DNA of 50,522 bases. It comes from Mucidula mucida. Its lineage: Eukaryota > Basidiomycota > Agaricomycetes > Agaricales > Physalacriaceae. Shown piece after piece: positions 11,865 to 22,740 of the stretch. Each line of letters begins with the position of its first letter. Position 1 is the first letter of the stretch. The position numbers and the translations under genes were made by a program. The notes beneath the pieces are model-generated. The model ran no database searches and was not told the DNA's origin. It was given only the letters and a program-made list of their open reading frames with translations. The stretch is from NCBI GenBank assembly GCA_015501055.1, contig JADNYV010000252.1:1-50522 (forward strand). The letters run 5' to 3'.

Positions 11865-12900
11865 GTTTGACCGGGTCCCTTTGACTATCTACTAGGATGG
11901 CGAAATATTCACAATCTATGTTGTTCGAAACCACGCGAAGAGAGCCACCTGGAAAGTATGCTCAAGTGGAGAACCGTGTGGCCTGACTTTCAATCGCGTG
12001 AAATCGACACGGACGAAGCGGCATTCATGCGTGCTATCGACATCAACGTGAAGCCGCGCCTGCATGATGAGATATCTGGGAAATAAGGCGCGAACTCCAA
12101 TGCATTGCCCGATAAGGTCAAAGCTTCACGACGGCCTTGTCGGTGGACGTCGACATCGCGCGGTGCAGTGGCAGATGATTGCGGGCCGCACGTGCCGGTG
12201 GTGTGCCAAGGTAAGCTCACCCGGTTCCTGCATCGCTAGCGCTCTTTCCCCCAACGACTCGGAGTTGACGCGTTGACGACCTGTGTATCGATGGTGAAAT
12301 CGAGTACGGCCCGATAGCCTCTAGCGAACACGACTGTTCAAGTTCCCTCAGGTTCCTTGCCGGCATGTGCTTCAAGCTTCTAACGCCTGATGTGGTCAAT
12401 TCTGTCAACTGCTGGCTAACTGCTACTGTGCTGCGCCTTCCTCCTGTGCACGTACGTTCACCGAAGATCTCCGGCGCCTCTTCGATATGGCGACCTGATC
12501 TGTGAAATGGGATATGCGTTGGTATTGGTGCAACTGGTGGCGGAAGTAGGCGGATACCAAACAGCCTCTTCGGCAAGTAAATCCGACAAGAGGCGGAACT
12601 GCTCAGGCCTCAGGGTACCGTTAGCCTCGCGAAGACGCGTATGGTAATTCTCATCTTATCTACATCTTCCATGCCGACTAATCTTGTCATAGAGTAATGG
12701 CTATGCTTGGCTATGTAGCTTGCTAGAAAATCCACATGACGTAGCACACGAACTACCGACGCGCCATACACATATGATTCCAATGTCGTCTGCTCTGTCA
12801 GCCCCTGATCAAATTCCATCCCATTCCGTCGCTTTCCTCACGCGCACCGGCGCCCCAAGTTTTAGCCTCTCGGAAGAGGGAAATCTCTGCGATGGTGCCT
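11865..12900. other. Stretch between GH43 and FMN oxidase genes, one coding-like fragment
   Basis: No complete gene is visible. A 42-codon frame at 11958-12086 (plus) has a composition that looks coding (WPDFQSREIDTDEAAFMRAI) and stops at TAA, and similar-looking sequence continues in other frames to about 12210. It may be the remnant of a broken gene that I do not recognise. A longer minus-strand frame (12217-12576) shows no domain. Confidence 0.4.
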
Positions 12901-12914
12901 TGTGAGTAACAAGG

Positions 12915-12920
12915 TATAAA
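12915..12920 (+). promoter_or_regulatory. TATA box of the FMN oxidase gene
   Basis: TATAAA lies 53 bp before the candidate ATG at 12973. Confidence 0.5.
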
Positions 12921-12972
12921 CCACCATGGTCTGCTTTTCCAGGGAAGCACCTCCCCTCCCTCTACCTCTGCT

Positions 12973-14641
12973 ATGTTCTCCGCCGCCTCCATGTCGCGGC
13001 TCTTGGCGCTCACTTCGTTAGTACCTCTAGTGTGCGCACAGTTCGCAGAGCGTCCGCTTTCAGCCGGTCCTTGGGCAAGTGGCCATGATCTACCCGTTTC
13101 CTGTAATCGCTGATCCGCGTCTTTTCAGTTTGACGGTCGTGTACAAGGCCAGGCGTTAGACTTTGGCCAGAATGATACCTCCCTCGATGTTGAGACTGAT
13201 GTCGCGTCTATCATTGACATGAGAGATGTTTGGACCATCGCTGAGCGAAGGTTGAACTCGATCGTTTATGGTGGTTCCCATTCCCGATGATGATTCTGCG
13301 TCAAGAACTCACCCATTCTCAAAGGTCGTATTGCCGGAGGAACCTCAAATGAGGACAGTAAGTTTCTTATATATCATGCTTGGTCGAGTTCACGTGCTGA
13401 ACGTCGTATAGCTCTCCACTGGAACATAAACAGCTACCGGGAGGTGCATCTGCGACCACGCCTACTTCGCGACATCTCCAACGCGTCAATCGCCCTGAAC
13501 TTTAGCCTCTACAACGGCGCTGGGGAGGAATTCCCCATCAACGCGTCCAGCCCATTCTTCTTCGCGCCCTCTGGATCGCAGGGACTGGTATGGCCTGATG
13601 GTGAATTGGCGACCATTGGTGCTGCCGCAGAAGCAGGTGTTGTTGCCGCCATTTCTAGTTTCTCCACTGTCACGTATGATGTTGTTGGTGCCGCCAAGAG
13701 CGACAACCAGACACTGTGGGCGCAGGTAAGTCTCTTTCAATCCGTCGTCCGTCTGGGTTGATGGACCTGGCACCAGCTGTATCCCACCACCATGACCCGC
13801 GACGAGTGGTTGGACTGGGTGAAAACCCGCCAGGATGCAGGATTTTCTGCTGTGCTGATCACACTCGATGTCACTTCAGACCCGTTAGAGTCGAGGAATT
13901 GGCGCGCCGGGAATGAACGTGAGTTGAGGCTCTTTGTTTGTTGGCGTACTTGCTGATCACAATCGTAAGACGCGACTTTGGACGAGCCATTCTTGAATAT
14001 CATCACATGGGATGACGTCCAATATCTCAAGGACAACAGCCCTTTGCCCATCGTTCTGAAAGGTATCCAGACCTACGAAGACGCCGTTTTGGCGCGCGAC
14101 ATAGGTGTAGCAGCGATCTACTTGTCGAACCACGGGAACCGCGCTGCAGACGGCGTACAATCGCCCCTCGAGGTCCTTTTGGAGATTCGCAAGAACGCTC
14201 CCGGATTGGTCGACGAGATTCCAATCTTTATTGATGGAGGTGTGTCTTACCTCGTCGTGAATGTTAGCATCAAAGGAGCTCATGTGCCACCAAGGTATTT
14301 ACACTGGTACCAATGCGCTAAAAGCTATTGCACTTGGTGCAAAGATGGTGGGCTTGGGTAGGCCGTGAGTTTATCGTATCGATGCGCCTCTCGAATGTCA
14401 TTAACGCTTACCGACAGTGTTCAATTTGCGTTGACAATGGGCCAAGCTGGGGTTAAGAAGATGATTGACACCCTCTACTATGAGCTGCATCAACAACTAC
14501 AACTGGTTGGTGGAAACAGTTTGGACGAGCTAGATGCGAGCTATGTGAGTCTGATTTATGCAAGGGAGGCGAGAAGGACACTGACATCCTCAGGTGAACA
14601 CACTGCGGTTGGATGCTTTCATACCCACGTACTCTTCCTAA
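12973..14641 (+). CDS. FMN-dependent alpha-hydroxy-acid dehydrogenase/oxidase, secreted
   Basis: Member of the FMN-dependent alpha-hydroxy-acid dehydrogenase family (lactate 2-monooxygenase/glycolate oxidase type), which oxidises 2-hydroxy acids. Firm exons are 13129-13270, 13325-13357, 13412-13725, 13777-13918, 13970-14239, 14295-14364, 14418-14544 and 14594-14641. They read in frame through HLRPRLLRDIS, the FMN-binding FFFAPSGSQGLV, LKGIQTYEDA (active-site Lys region), LSNHGNR (catalytic His; the common second Gly is Asn here) and IFIDGG. An N-terminal exon from 12973 encodes a signal-like peptide (LLALTSLVPLVCA), but the obvious donor after GPWA does not join exon 2 in frame. Either a GTGCGC donor near residue 19 is used or the start is elsewhere. 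TATAAA lies 53 bp upstream of 12973. Confidence 0.82.
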
Positions 14642-14830
14642 GAACTTATAATACAGCAACTCTTCTTTGTAATTCCCTAGTTACTGTATATAACGCCACT
14701 CATAGGTATAGCCCTACTTGTGTGTATAAGCGACCATCGTTCTTTGTCACAGTCAAAACAATACAATAGTGGGTATCACATGATGGAGTACGCGAACTAA
14801 CCCTGATCTTGTGCTTTGCCTCCAACTCTG

Positions 14831-16287
14831 ATGATCGCCACTGCAAACTTTTCAGACATGGTAGAACCACGTATTGAGAATCATAGCGTCGACGAGGAGC
14901 GTCGTGCGGTTATGAATACAGTCTGTAAGTCACCCATATCTTTAGCAATTGCAGTGCTTACCCTCCTGCAAAGACCCGCAATGGCCATGGCCACGGCTGC
15001 CGCAGGAAATCATGGATGCCATCGTAGATCAAGCTGAAGGCGACACGGAAGTCCTACGACAATGCCGCCTAGCCTCTCACGCCATGTCCAAAGCAGCTCG
15101 ACCTCTCGTACATCGCAAGATAGTCATCACCAACGCGGTAGAATGCCAGAATTTCTATCGCTTGTGTTGCGATACCACAGATATTCCCAGCCTAGTTCGC
15201 GAACTGCACCTGCGAGGAAGCGATGTTGGGAGATTCTCGCCCGTTCTCGGCGTAGACATTCTCGAGGCCGCCTGGACTGGAACTGAACCGTCACTTACCT
15301 CCGTCTTAGCTATATTACAGCGGCTCCAAAGGTTATACGTGTCGTACATATTATGGGAACATATCTCCATGTCCCTTGTCACCACTCATCTATACTTCAT
15401 ATCCATGCGCGCCCTGCGTTCTAAATCAATCGACTCAGTGGCGTCCTGCATGACGGCGGCGCCCCTTCTTCGAGAGATTGAAATCCGAAACTGGGTCTTC
15501 TTGGAGCCCGTCGAGCCTCACGTAGCCATCTACAGACCAGGCCCAAGAATCGAAAGCCTATCTCTCGACAATCATCTTGCACTAGAAGTAATACGAACTG
15601 CGATGGATGCTCAGACACTTCTCCCGTTCTCATTACACCATTTGAGGAAACTTTCCATCCATCTCCCTGCTCCATATGACTGTGTTATCATTGAGGACCT
15701 TGTATATAGCAGCGAAGGACCTCTTGAGGAGCTTACATTATTAGCTCCAGATGAAAGTGTGTCTTCCAAATGTTGTTAGAGTTACAGGAGCTGAGGGCAA
15801 TCCTCCAGATTTCGGTATTGCTCGCACGGCTATGCGCTACGAGAGGGCATGGAGGCTCAACATGCCGATCGTCCCCATTTTGCCTTCTAGGATACCCTTA
15901 CGCGTATTGCGATTCCAAATGGTCGACTACCTTTACGAACAAGCTGCTTCTACCACCAATCCCCTGCATGTCTTGATGTGGCTTACCCGCTTTTTGGCCA
16001 AGGAGACTGGTACAATCAGTTTGGAACGGATAACCATTGAAGTCATACTTACCAACCCAATGTCTGTGTACTTGTGCCTCAACAGCGAAGTCTGGCGTAG
16101 ATGGGACAAGGTGCTCTCACGAAACAATGTTACGAGTCTGAACAGCGTTCAAGTGACTCTGCGCGCGCTGTTCGACTCGCCCGACCTCATTCCGCCAAGT
16201 ACGCGGCGCATGGAGGATTTAGGCCAATATATCGTTCAGTGTATGCCGACACTAGAGTCTAACGGTGTGCTACGTGTTGATCGCTAG
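14831..16287 (+). CDS. F-box-type protein
   Basis: Hypothetical protein with the layout of basidiomycete F-box/LRR-like proteins, which select substrates for SCF ubiquitin ligases. The firm part is exon 14955-15756 joined to 15809-16287 through a 52 nt GTGTGT...CAG intron. It opens with WPRLPQEIMDAIVDQ, an F-box-like start, followed by about 400 residues rich in Leu with LRR-like spacing and no other domain. The 5' end is unresolved: an upstream exon with ATG at 14831 (or 14858) ends at a good GTAAGT donor at 14925 but joins in the wrong phase, so either another donor is used or the start lies elsewhere. Only about 190 bp separates it from the FMN oxidase stop. Confidence 0.7.
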
Positions 16288-16725
16288 TTGTACCTCCTTT
16301 CATCGGATGACCAGCCAATGTATATCATTGTATCCCGCTTGCGGATCAAGTCCCTCTCCTCATTTTACAGCATCTACCAAAGCAATATATTTTTTGTAGT
16401 AAACTGAAGTAGTAACGCAAGCATTTCTCGCCGAGACACGCGTCTAGTCCTGGTCGCGCGAGCGCTCTTTCCAGATGGATCCAGCCTCGCAAAAACAATG
16501 ACTTCGACCAACGATTGCAACTCGAGCCAGACCGCGTCAACGAACTGATAACAGTCGACCAATTGGGTACATTCAAAATGCACACTTGATCGACTGTCAG
16601 GACCAAGTCTTTTGAAGAGTACTGGACCTCGGAGACTCGACGTTGCCAGCGTATGTAGAAAATATGCAAGTTTGTATTGGCGCCATCTGACATCTCGTAC
16701 TGTTCCCATGACTAAGACCAGAGAA
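16288..16725. other. Stretch between F-box gene and A3
   Basis: A minus-strand frame of 129 codons (16763-16374) overlaps the end of A3 and has no recognisable domain. I do not see clear homology to the segment that follows the other A genes, so no gene is called. Confidence 0.4.
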
Positions 16726-17911
16726 TCACAGCCAAACCCTCTTGAATCTGAATGCGCTGACAATTTTGGTCCTTACACGTTTGCACTTCGCGCCTAATTG
16801 TGAAAAGCTGGATCTCACTGCACAACAGAGACTTCGGTCAGATGGATCTTGACAAAAGGCGAGGGTACGCACATGAGCCTTGGATTCTCCGATTCCAGGG
16901 ATATACTTCTTGCCCACAGTTGGCCCCAACAGGACGCGAAGCAGCAGCGCGCTGACGAGCTTTACAATCGTCGACAATCCTGAACGACGATGTAAGAGAC
17001 TCGTGTATATCTCAAGGTAGCATAGCACTCACTGCTTCAAAAGAGCATGCTCGTCCCACAATTCCACTGGATCTGACAGGACTTTGATAACGCCAAGATC
17101 AGAATTGAACTTGATAGCTGGCGTGAAAATCTTGCTCCACATCGGAGCATAAATGACGAAAAGAAGATGTTCTCGACAGCATCGATATCGTCGCCGAGCG
17201 AAGGCGCGTAGTCGCCGACACTCTCTATCGAATCTGAGTCTGACGTGTTCACCACAGGGTCTTGTACTTCGAGAGGACCGACAGAGCACTCCGCCTCCAT
17301 TATGTTTATATGTTTAACGTCTTCGCTGGTATAGCGGTGAATGGCTGAATCAGTAGCGGATGAAAAGTGTGGCGTATCCGAATATTCGTAGTTTTGTGGT
17401 TCTACCAAAACATCGAAGTCATCCATGGTGGGTTGATAGCAATTTGACCACGGTAAAGGATGTGATATGGGGAGAGGCGTGCGACCAAGAGGGTGGTCAG
17501 TTGTAGGTAGAATGGGAATGCACATATCGGCTGTCTTGCGCTTGAATTTGTCCATACGATTGGGACGTGGTTTCGTCAAGCCAATTTGGATGGGTCGTAG
17601 CCACATTCTGTTGAATACGGCGTCGGAATCAGGTAATCCCCCACTCCACTGCTCTAAGGTAAATGTGCTGTTGTCAAGGGTGTATACTGATAACGACGTA
17701 CTTGAGAACAGTAAGCAGCATATTGTTTGCAGACCAAATTCTGGATCAGCTCCTTGGCCACAGTATCTCCACCATGGCAGTAGTACCGCAAAGTTGCTGC
17801 GGGATCGATAGAAAACGCGATAAAGCATCCTGGCCAGGGAACATGAAGCATTCCTCGTTCGTCGTCGTCCTCGTCGTCATTTATCAAGGACATGAATTCG
17901 AAGCCAGACAT
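16726..17911 (-). pseudogene. Family A copy 3 (A3), one-base deletion, partner of B1
   Basis: Unrecognised family A, transcribed leftward and divergent from B1. Exons (reverse): 17911-17702, 17648-17033, 16979-16873 and 16817-16726, with all splice sites as in A5/A6. The N-terminus has an acidic run (DDEDDDE) before the HVPWPG and SIDPAATLRYYCHGGD core, and Trp26 is present. A one-base deletion at about 17146-17156, inside the conserved SSVNAPMW segment, shifts the frame in exon 2, so the last third of exon 2 and the basic tail are out of frame. The same deletion is present in A4. The last exon would end FRFKRVWL. The shared lesion points to duplication or gene conversion between the two copies. 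Confidence 0.76.
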
Positions 17912-18293
17912 GTTGAAGGTTTACGGGGGTACAAGTCTGTATAGAACGCGCTTTATAAGGTGGAGCCACATTTACTTGTATTGTTCCCAGAACAGACAAT
18001 AGAATGACAGAAAACAAGGACGGCAGGAACAAAAAAACACTCGAGCCATCGGGCCGACTTTCCGATCTGTATCAGAAATAGATCAGCGTCCGCTCTTGTT
18101 GTTCACCAACCTTCAAGGAACTTCCCGGACGCAGCCACACAATAAACCAGAAAGCTGTGGCCATTCGTTTGTTGTTATCAATGGAGCACAAAGCAAGGAC
18201 GATCGTTCACTGGGTGTATAAATCTACCAGTCGAAGCTTGTTGCTCCAGAATACACCAACCTTCACCGACCCAACCACCGAACTCACCACACC
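17912..18293. promoter_or_regulatory. Bidirectional promoter region A3/B1
   Basis: This 382 bp separates two divergent start codons. On the A side (reverse) are TATAA near 17952-17958, TGTGGCTCCACC and the ATTGTCTG/GGGAACAATAC box. In the middle is CATCGGGCCGACTTTCCGATC (18048-18068). On the B side are CCAGAAAGCTGTGGCCATTCGTTT (about 18148-18171) and a TATAAAT box at about 18217. All these blocks recur in the A4/B3 and A5/B2 spacers in the same order. Confidence 0.68.
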
Positions 18294-19402
18294 ATGGAGG
18301 GTACAATATGTGGCATTAACGCCTCCGTCTACGATCCTCTTCTTGCATGTCTCCACAAAATGCATGGCGCCAGAAAATCGCGGACTCTCGCCCGAACTGG
18401 CAGCACGCTCTCCATCACGAAAACCATGAAATATCGTCCTTGTTATATCCTCAAGGCAAACCCCATGGCCAACTTTACTACTGTCTGCTTTATGGCAACA
18501 TTCGGCGGTGCCGACTATGACGATCTCGCAGACATCACACAACGTCTTGTTCGCCCTGTGCAACACAATCATCCCTCCTTCTCAGAAGCTGCTACTATAC
18601 ATCTCACACCTGCATGGCCCCGAGAGCCGCAGTGGATGATTTGTTGGGCTACCGATGTTACGGGCGCGCTCTCTGTGTGGTCTGGCGCCGGCGACGTTCC
18701 ATACTCTATGGACGCTGCGGCTGTCCACAAGCTTCAAAGAGACGTTTGGAACCTTGAAATCAAGCTCATGAAAGCCGCGTCGGCTGATTGCAACCTGGCG
18801 AGGCGCTTGCAAGCAGATCTCATGGTACACATAGGTTGTTTGGTATTGTTTGGCTGATGCTCATATCCTTTTGTAGAACTGGAAAAGAGCACACGAGGAA
18901 AGTCAGTAGAATTCGTTTCCCACATCAAAGTTGTTTACTGACTGGACAGCACAGGGCGAAGGCTCTATCTACAGTCAAGCGCCAAAAGGGAGTCAAGGCA
19001 GTCTGGCCTCTGCTCGAAGTTACGTGTCCTCTTCATGCTCCGCGTCAACGAGCAGTTTGGTCTCCATCCCCGAAGTGTCTGAAGGTGAGGACTGGGGCCC
19101 GGAGGAGGTCCCAACACCCACGCCCACCGGCACGACGTTTGCTGGCAAAATACTGAAGAACATGACGAGAGCGTCGCATTCTTCACGTCTCTCCAAACGT
19201 CCCGCTTCATCGGTACGTCATTTCCTTCCGTGTCTGAACAAGGCCCGGCTAATTTCAGTAGGCAAAGGACCATTTCATGATCCAAGACCCACCGATGAAG
19301 CGAACGAATGCCTCTAGAGTCAGTTTCTCAAGTTGTCGCTCCCAGGGTAGTGGAAAGAACTGTTGGACTCAAGGCGGGCCTCCTGCAATTCGTGCGATGT
19401 GA
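18294..19402 (+). CDS. Family B copy 1 (B1), intact, unrecognised
   Basis: Predicted 319-residue protein of unknown function, divergent from A3. Exons: 18294-18824, 18877-18901, 18950-19212 and 19262-19402, all in frame; the last acceptor is the TAG at 19259-19261. The N-terminal about 180 residues look globular, with conserved CGINASVYDPLL near the start, TKTMKYRPCYILKANP and MATFGGADYDDLADI near 70-90, and QHNHPSF near 100. The C-terminal 140 residues are rich in Ser, Thr and Pro (SSSCSAS, PTPTPTGTTFAGK) and end QGGPPAIRAM. No signal peptide, membrane segment or known catalytic motif is evident. It aligns along its whole length with B2 (36128-37220) and with the broken B3. The near-invariant exon structure between B1 and B2 supports a real gene. 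Confidence 0.74.
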
Positions 19403-19455
19403 AAAGGATGTTTGGATACCCTAAAGCTGCACTATCATTTTATTGTAACTCTTAT

Positions 19456-19905
19456 TCATGTCAGGTCTTTCGCGTTACGCGCACCAACTGCATATAGTAG
19501 ACGCATCCTCTCAGTGCAGTCGGTAAGAAGGACTTGTTTAGCATGCGCATCGCCAAGATCCCGCAGCGTGGGCAGAAGGACACGCCTAATTGACGAGACA
19601 AAGGAAGTGCTGCCCAGCACGCACGTAAAAGTATGAGAAGGACTAAGAATCACCGCTGGAGGTGACAAAGCAGATGTGGTCTTACTCTTGCCGGAAAGGC
19701 GGAAGCTTTTTGGGAAGATGTACTCGTTCCTTCTGCCGGAACGTGCAACACTTTAGAAACGAAACAAAAGATGGCATTGTGATAACTGAAGCTATATAGT
19801 TGAAGTGGATTTGATTGAACAATCAATTGTTAGCATCGCAGTAGTCGATCCTCTCGATGAGCTTCTCCGCCCTAAGACAGTCTTGTTCCCTGCGCACTAA
19901 GCACG
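19456..19905 (-). pseudogene. Segment C copy 1 (C1), downstream of A4
   Basis: Reverse-strand segment homologous to C2 (about 38860-39180) and partly to C0 and C3. It lies just downstream of A4 in the direction of A4 transcription, as C2 lies downstream of A5. The core reads GRRNEYIFPKSFRLSGKS in one frame, which stays open to the segment end (19456). In the overlapping frame beginning with ATG (MPSFVSFLKCC) a TAA interrupts after 31 codons. The GTAAGC donor seen in C2 and C3 is lost here (AAGCTC). The product, if any, is unknown. Confidence 0.45.
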
Positions 19906-20851
19906 TTCCGAATGTGACTGTATTGAATTACAATGGTGGTATGCTAGAACATCCGTGGACTATCTTCGAAAATGACCTAAGTAGTAAGAATCATACCCAA
20001 GACGTCCTAGCTCAGCCGCGAACCGCCGTCTCGAATCTGAAAACCCCGACAAGTTTGGTCCTCGCACGTTTGAACTTCGCGCCTAATTGTGAAGGGCTGG
20101 ATAGCACTGTACAGGAGAATGTCGGTAAGAATGGAAGGCAAAGGACGAGGATACGCACATGATCGCTGGGCTACCTGATTCGGCGGAACCACTCCTTGGC
20201 CACAGGTGGCTTCAAGAGGACGCGAAGCAGCACACTGACGAGCTTTACATTTGTCGACAATCCTGAGTGCGAAATCAGATGGCCGTGTACATCTCGAAGT
20301 ATTATAGCACTTACCGCTTCAAAGCAGCATGCTCGTCCCATAGTTCGACTGGATCTGAAAGGACTTTGATAACGCCAAGATCAGAATTGATCTTGATAGC
20401 CGGCGTGAAAATCTTGCTCCACATCGGAGCATAAATGACGAAAAGAAGATGTTCTCGACAGCATCGATATCGTCGCCGAGCGAAGGCGCGTAGTCGCCGA
20501 CACTCTCTATCGAATCTGAGTCTGACGTGTTCACCACAGGGTCTTGTACTTCGAGAGGACCGACAGAGCACTCCGCCTCCATTATGTTTATATGTTTAAC
20601 GTCTTCGCTGGTATAGCGGTGAATGGCTGAATCAGTAGCGGATGAAAAGTGTGGCGTATCCGAATATTTGTAGTTTTGTGGCTCGACCAAAACGTCAAAC
20701 TCATTGATGGTGGGTTGATAGCAGTTTGACCACAGTAAAGGATGTGATATGGGGAGAGGCATGCGACCAAGAGGGTGCTCAGTTGTGGGTAGAATGGGAA
20801 TGCACATATTGGGTGTCTTGCGCTTGAATTTGTCCATACGATTGGGACGTG

Positions 20852-22402
20852 CACTGGGCGAAGGCCTCGGAGTTTTTGGCGAAAACCCCGGTTAAAGAAC
20901 CTCAAGAGTTTTAACAATTTTTTTAGGTTAAAACAATTTTAAAACTATTTTAACATTCTTTGAAGTATTTCGACCAAAAATTTGAGTGAAATTTGTCTTA
21001 AAAATATTAGTAAGAACACTAAAAGCCAAATTAGGAAATTTTAGAGTAGTTTTAAGGTTAAAATTAGGTTAAAATTATCAGAACTTGTATTTTAACGAGT
21101 TTAATATGGTTTTCAGCAAAAAAGTCAGAAAGAAGTCAGAAAGAATATAGTTAAAACTTTGAGAAGATAGTTAGGAGAGATTTTATGATATATTTAGAGA
21201 GTATTAATAAATATTTATAAGGGAATTTTTGATGAGAATATTAGAAAAGAGGTTCAGAGGATTTTGACTGAAAAAAAAGATGAAAATTGTGTAAAGAATT
21301 GTAAAATGCAAAACTAAGAGATCTTTAGAGAATTTTTACCATCGTAAGGTGAAATTTCTTAAAAAGTGTTTCAAGAGTTTTTGATAAAAATAGAACTAAA
21401 AAATAGAGTAAAAAGTAAGGTGAAAACGTCAAAACCAAAAGTGTGATAATACAAGAAGTACTGTCATCAGTGCAAGGTCACTATACTCAACACAAGGCCC
21501 AGGCAAGGAGTACTGCAGTCAATGTGGGATCAATGCTGTCAACGCAAGGAGTACCGCAGTCAATGCGGGTCAACGCACTCAACACAAGATCAATGCAAGG
21601 AGTACCACAGTCAATGCGTTGACCTCGCATTGACTGCAGTACTCCTTACGTTGACGGCGTTGATTTCACATTGACTGCGGTACTCCTTGCGTTGACGGCG
21701 TTGACACCGCATTGACTGCAGTACTTCTTGCGTTGATCTTGCATTGACTGTGATACTCCTTGCGTGGGCCTTGTGTTGAGTATAGTGACCTTGCACTGAT
21801 GACAGTACTTCTTGTATTATCACACTTTTGGTTTTGACGTTTTCACCTTACTTTTTACTCTATTTTTTAGTTCTATTTTTATCAAAAACTCTTGAAACAC
21901 TTTTTAAGAAATTTCACCTTACGATGGCAAAAATTCTCTAAAGATCTCTTAGTTTTGCATTTTACAATTCTTTACACAATTTTCATCTTTTTTTTCAGTC
22001 AAAATCCTCTGAACCTCTTTTCTAATATTCTCATCAAAAATTCCCTTATAAATATTTATTAATACTCTCTAAATATATCATAAAATCTCTTCTAACTATC
22101 TTCTCAAAGTTTTAACTATATTCTTTCTGATTTCTTTGTGACTTTTTTGCTAAAAACCATATTAAACTCGTTAAAATACAAGTTCTGATAATTTTAACCT
22201 GATTTTAACCTTAAAACTACTCTAAAATTTCCTAATTTGGCTTTCGGTGTTCTTACTAATATTTTTAAGACAAATTTCACTCAAATTTTTGGTCAAAATA
22301 CTTCAAAGAATGTTAAAATAGTTTTAACCTAAAAAATCGTTAAAACTCTTGAGGTTCTTTAACCGGGGTTTTCGCCGAAAACTCCGAGGCCTTCGCCCAG
22401 TG
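20852..22402. mobile_element. Palindromic foldback DNA transposon, CACTG ends, 3-bp TSD
   Basis: The 1,551 bp element is almost entirely two inverted arms of about 770 bp meeting near 21627. The ends read CACTGGGCGAAGGCC...GGCCTTCGCCCAGTG; the outer 60 bp of the arms differ at one base. It is flanked by GTG at 20849-20851 and 22403-22405. The intact paralogue A3 has a single GTG at the equivalent place (GGGACGTGGTTTCG near 17571), so this is a 3-bp target duplication. CACTG termini with a 3-bp duplication fit the CACTA/CMC superfamily. No transposase is present, so the element is non-autonomous. The arms are AT-rich outside and carry short tandem motifs near the centre. Confidence 0.93.
21480..21800. 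repeat. Short degenerate tandem motifs at the centre of the foldback element
   Basis: Units of about 20-45 bp containing GGAGTACYGCAGTCAATG recur on the left arm, and their reverse complements on the right arm, with the turn at about 21627. The spacing is irregular and both orientations occur, so this is internal structure of the transposon and not a CRISPR array. Confidence 0.8.
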
Positions 22403-22740
22403 GTGGTTTCGTCAAGCCAATCTGGATGGGTCGTAACCACATTCTGTTGAATGCGGCATCAGGATCTGGTAGTCCAGCAGTCCACTGCTTCAACGTAAGG
22501 ATACTGTTGCTCAATGGTGTCATGATGTACTTGAACACAGTAACCAGCGTATTGTTTGCAGGCCAATGTCTGAACCAGCTCCTTAGCCACAGTGTCTCCA
22601 CCGCGGCAGTAGTACCGCAAAGTTGCAGCGGGATCAATAGAAAACGCGATAAAGCTTCCTTCTTAAGGAATAGGAACAACTCCTTGTTCGTCGTCGTCCT
22701 GGTCGTCATTCATCAAGGACAGGAATTCGTAGGAAGACAG

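Larger units (their letters stand above)
20012..22740 (-). pseudogene. Family A copy 4 (A4), split by a foldback transposon
   Basis: Unrecognised family A, leftward, originally divergent from B3. The 5' part is 22740-22406 and the 3' part 20851-20012; between them sits a 1,551 bp palindromic element inserted in exon 2 at the codons for LTKPRP. Other lesions: the start codon is CTG at the position where A3 has ATG (22740), codon 26 is TAA (22665-22663) where intact copies have TGG, and the A3-type one-base deletion recurs at about 20430-20440. The 3' part still shows the exon 3 and 4 borders and ends FRFETAVRG. Over several hundred bases of exon 2 it is nearly identical to A3 (17040-17400), whereas exon 1 is more diverged. 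Confidence 0.84.

Noticed and set aside
16374..16763. 129-codon minus-strand frame downstream of A3 as a C homologue
   Set aside because: I find none of the C words (GRRN-x-YIF, RLSGK) and it overlaps the A3 final exon; possibly chance.
17467..17811. Plus-strand frame within A3 (similar frames lie antisense to A2, A4, A5 and A6)
   Set aside because: It recurs only because the A genes are homologous; it crosses the well-supported intron 1 of A on the other strand and has no splice support.
21480..21800. Regularly repeated GGAGTACYGCAGTCAATG motifs, CRISPR-like at first sight
   Set aside because: Units are irregular, occur in both orientations around a palindrome centre, lie in a eukaryotic transposon, and no cas genes exist.
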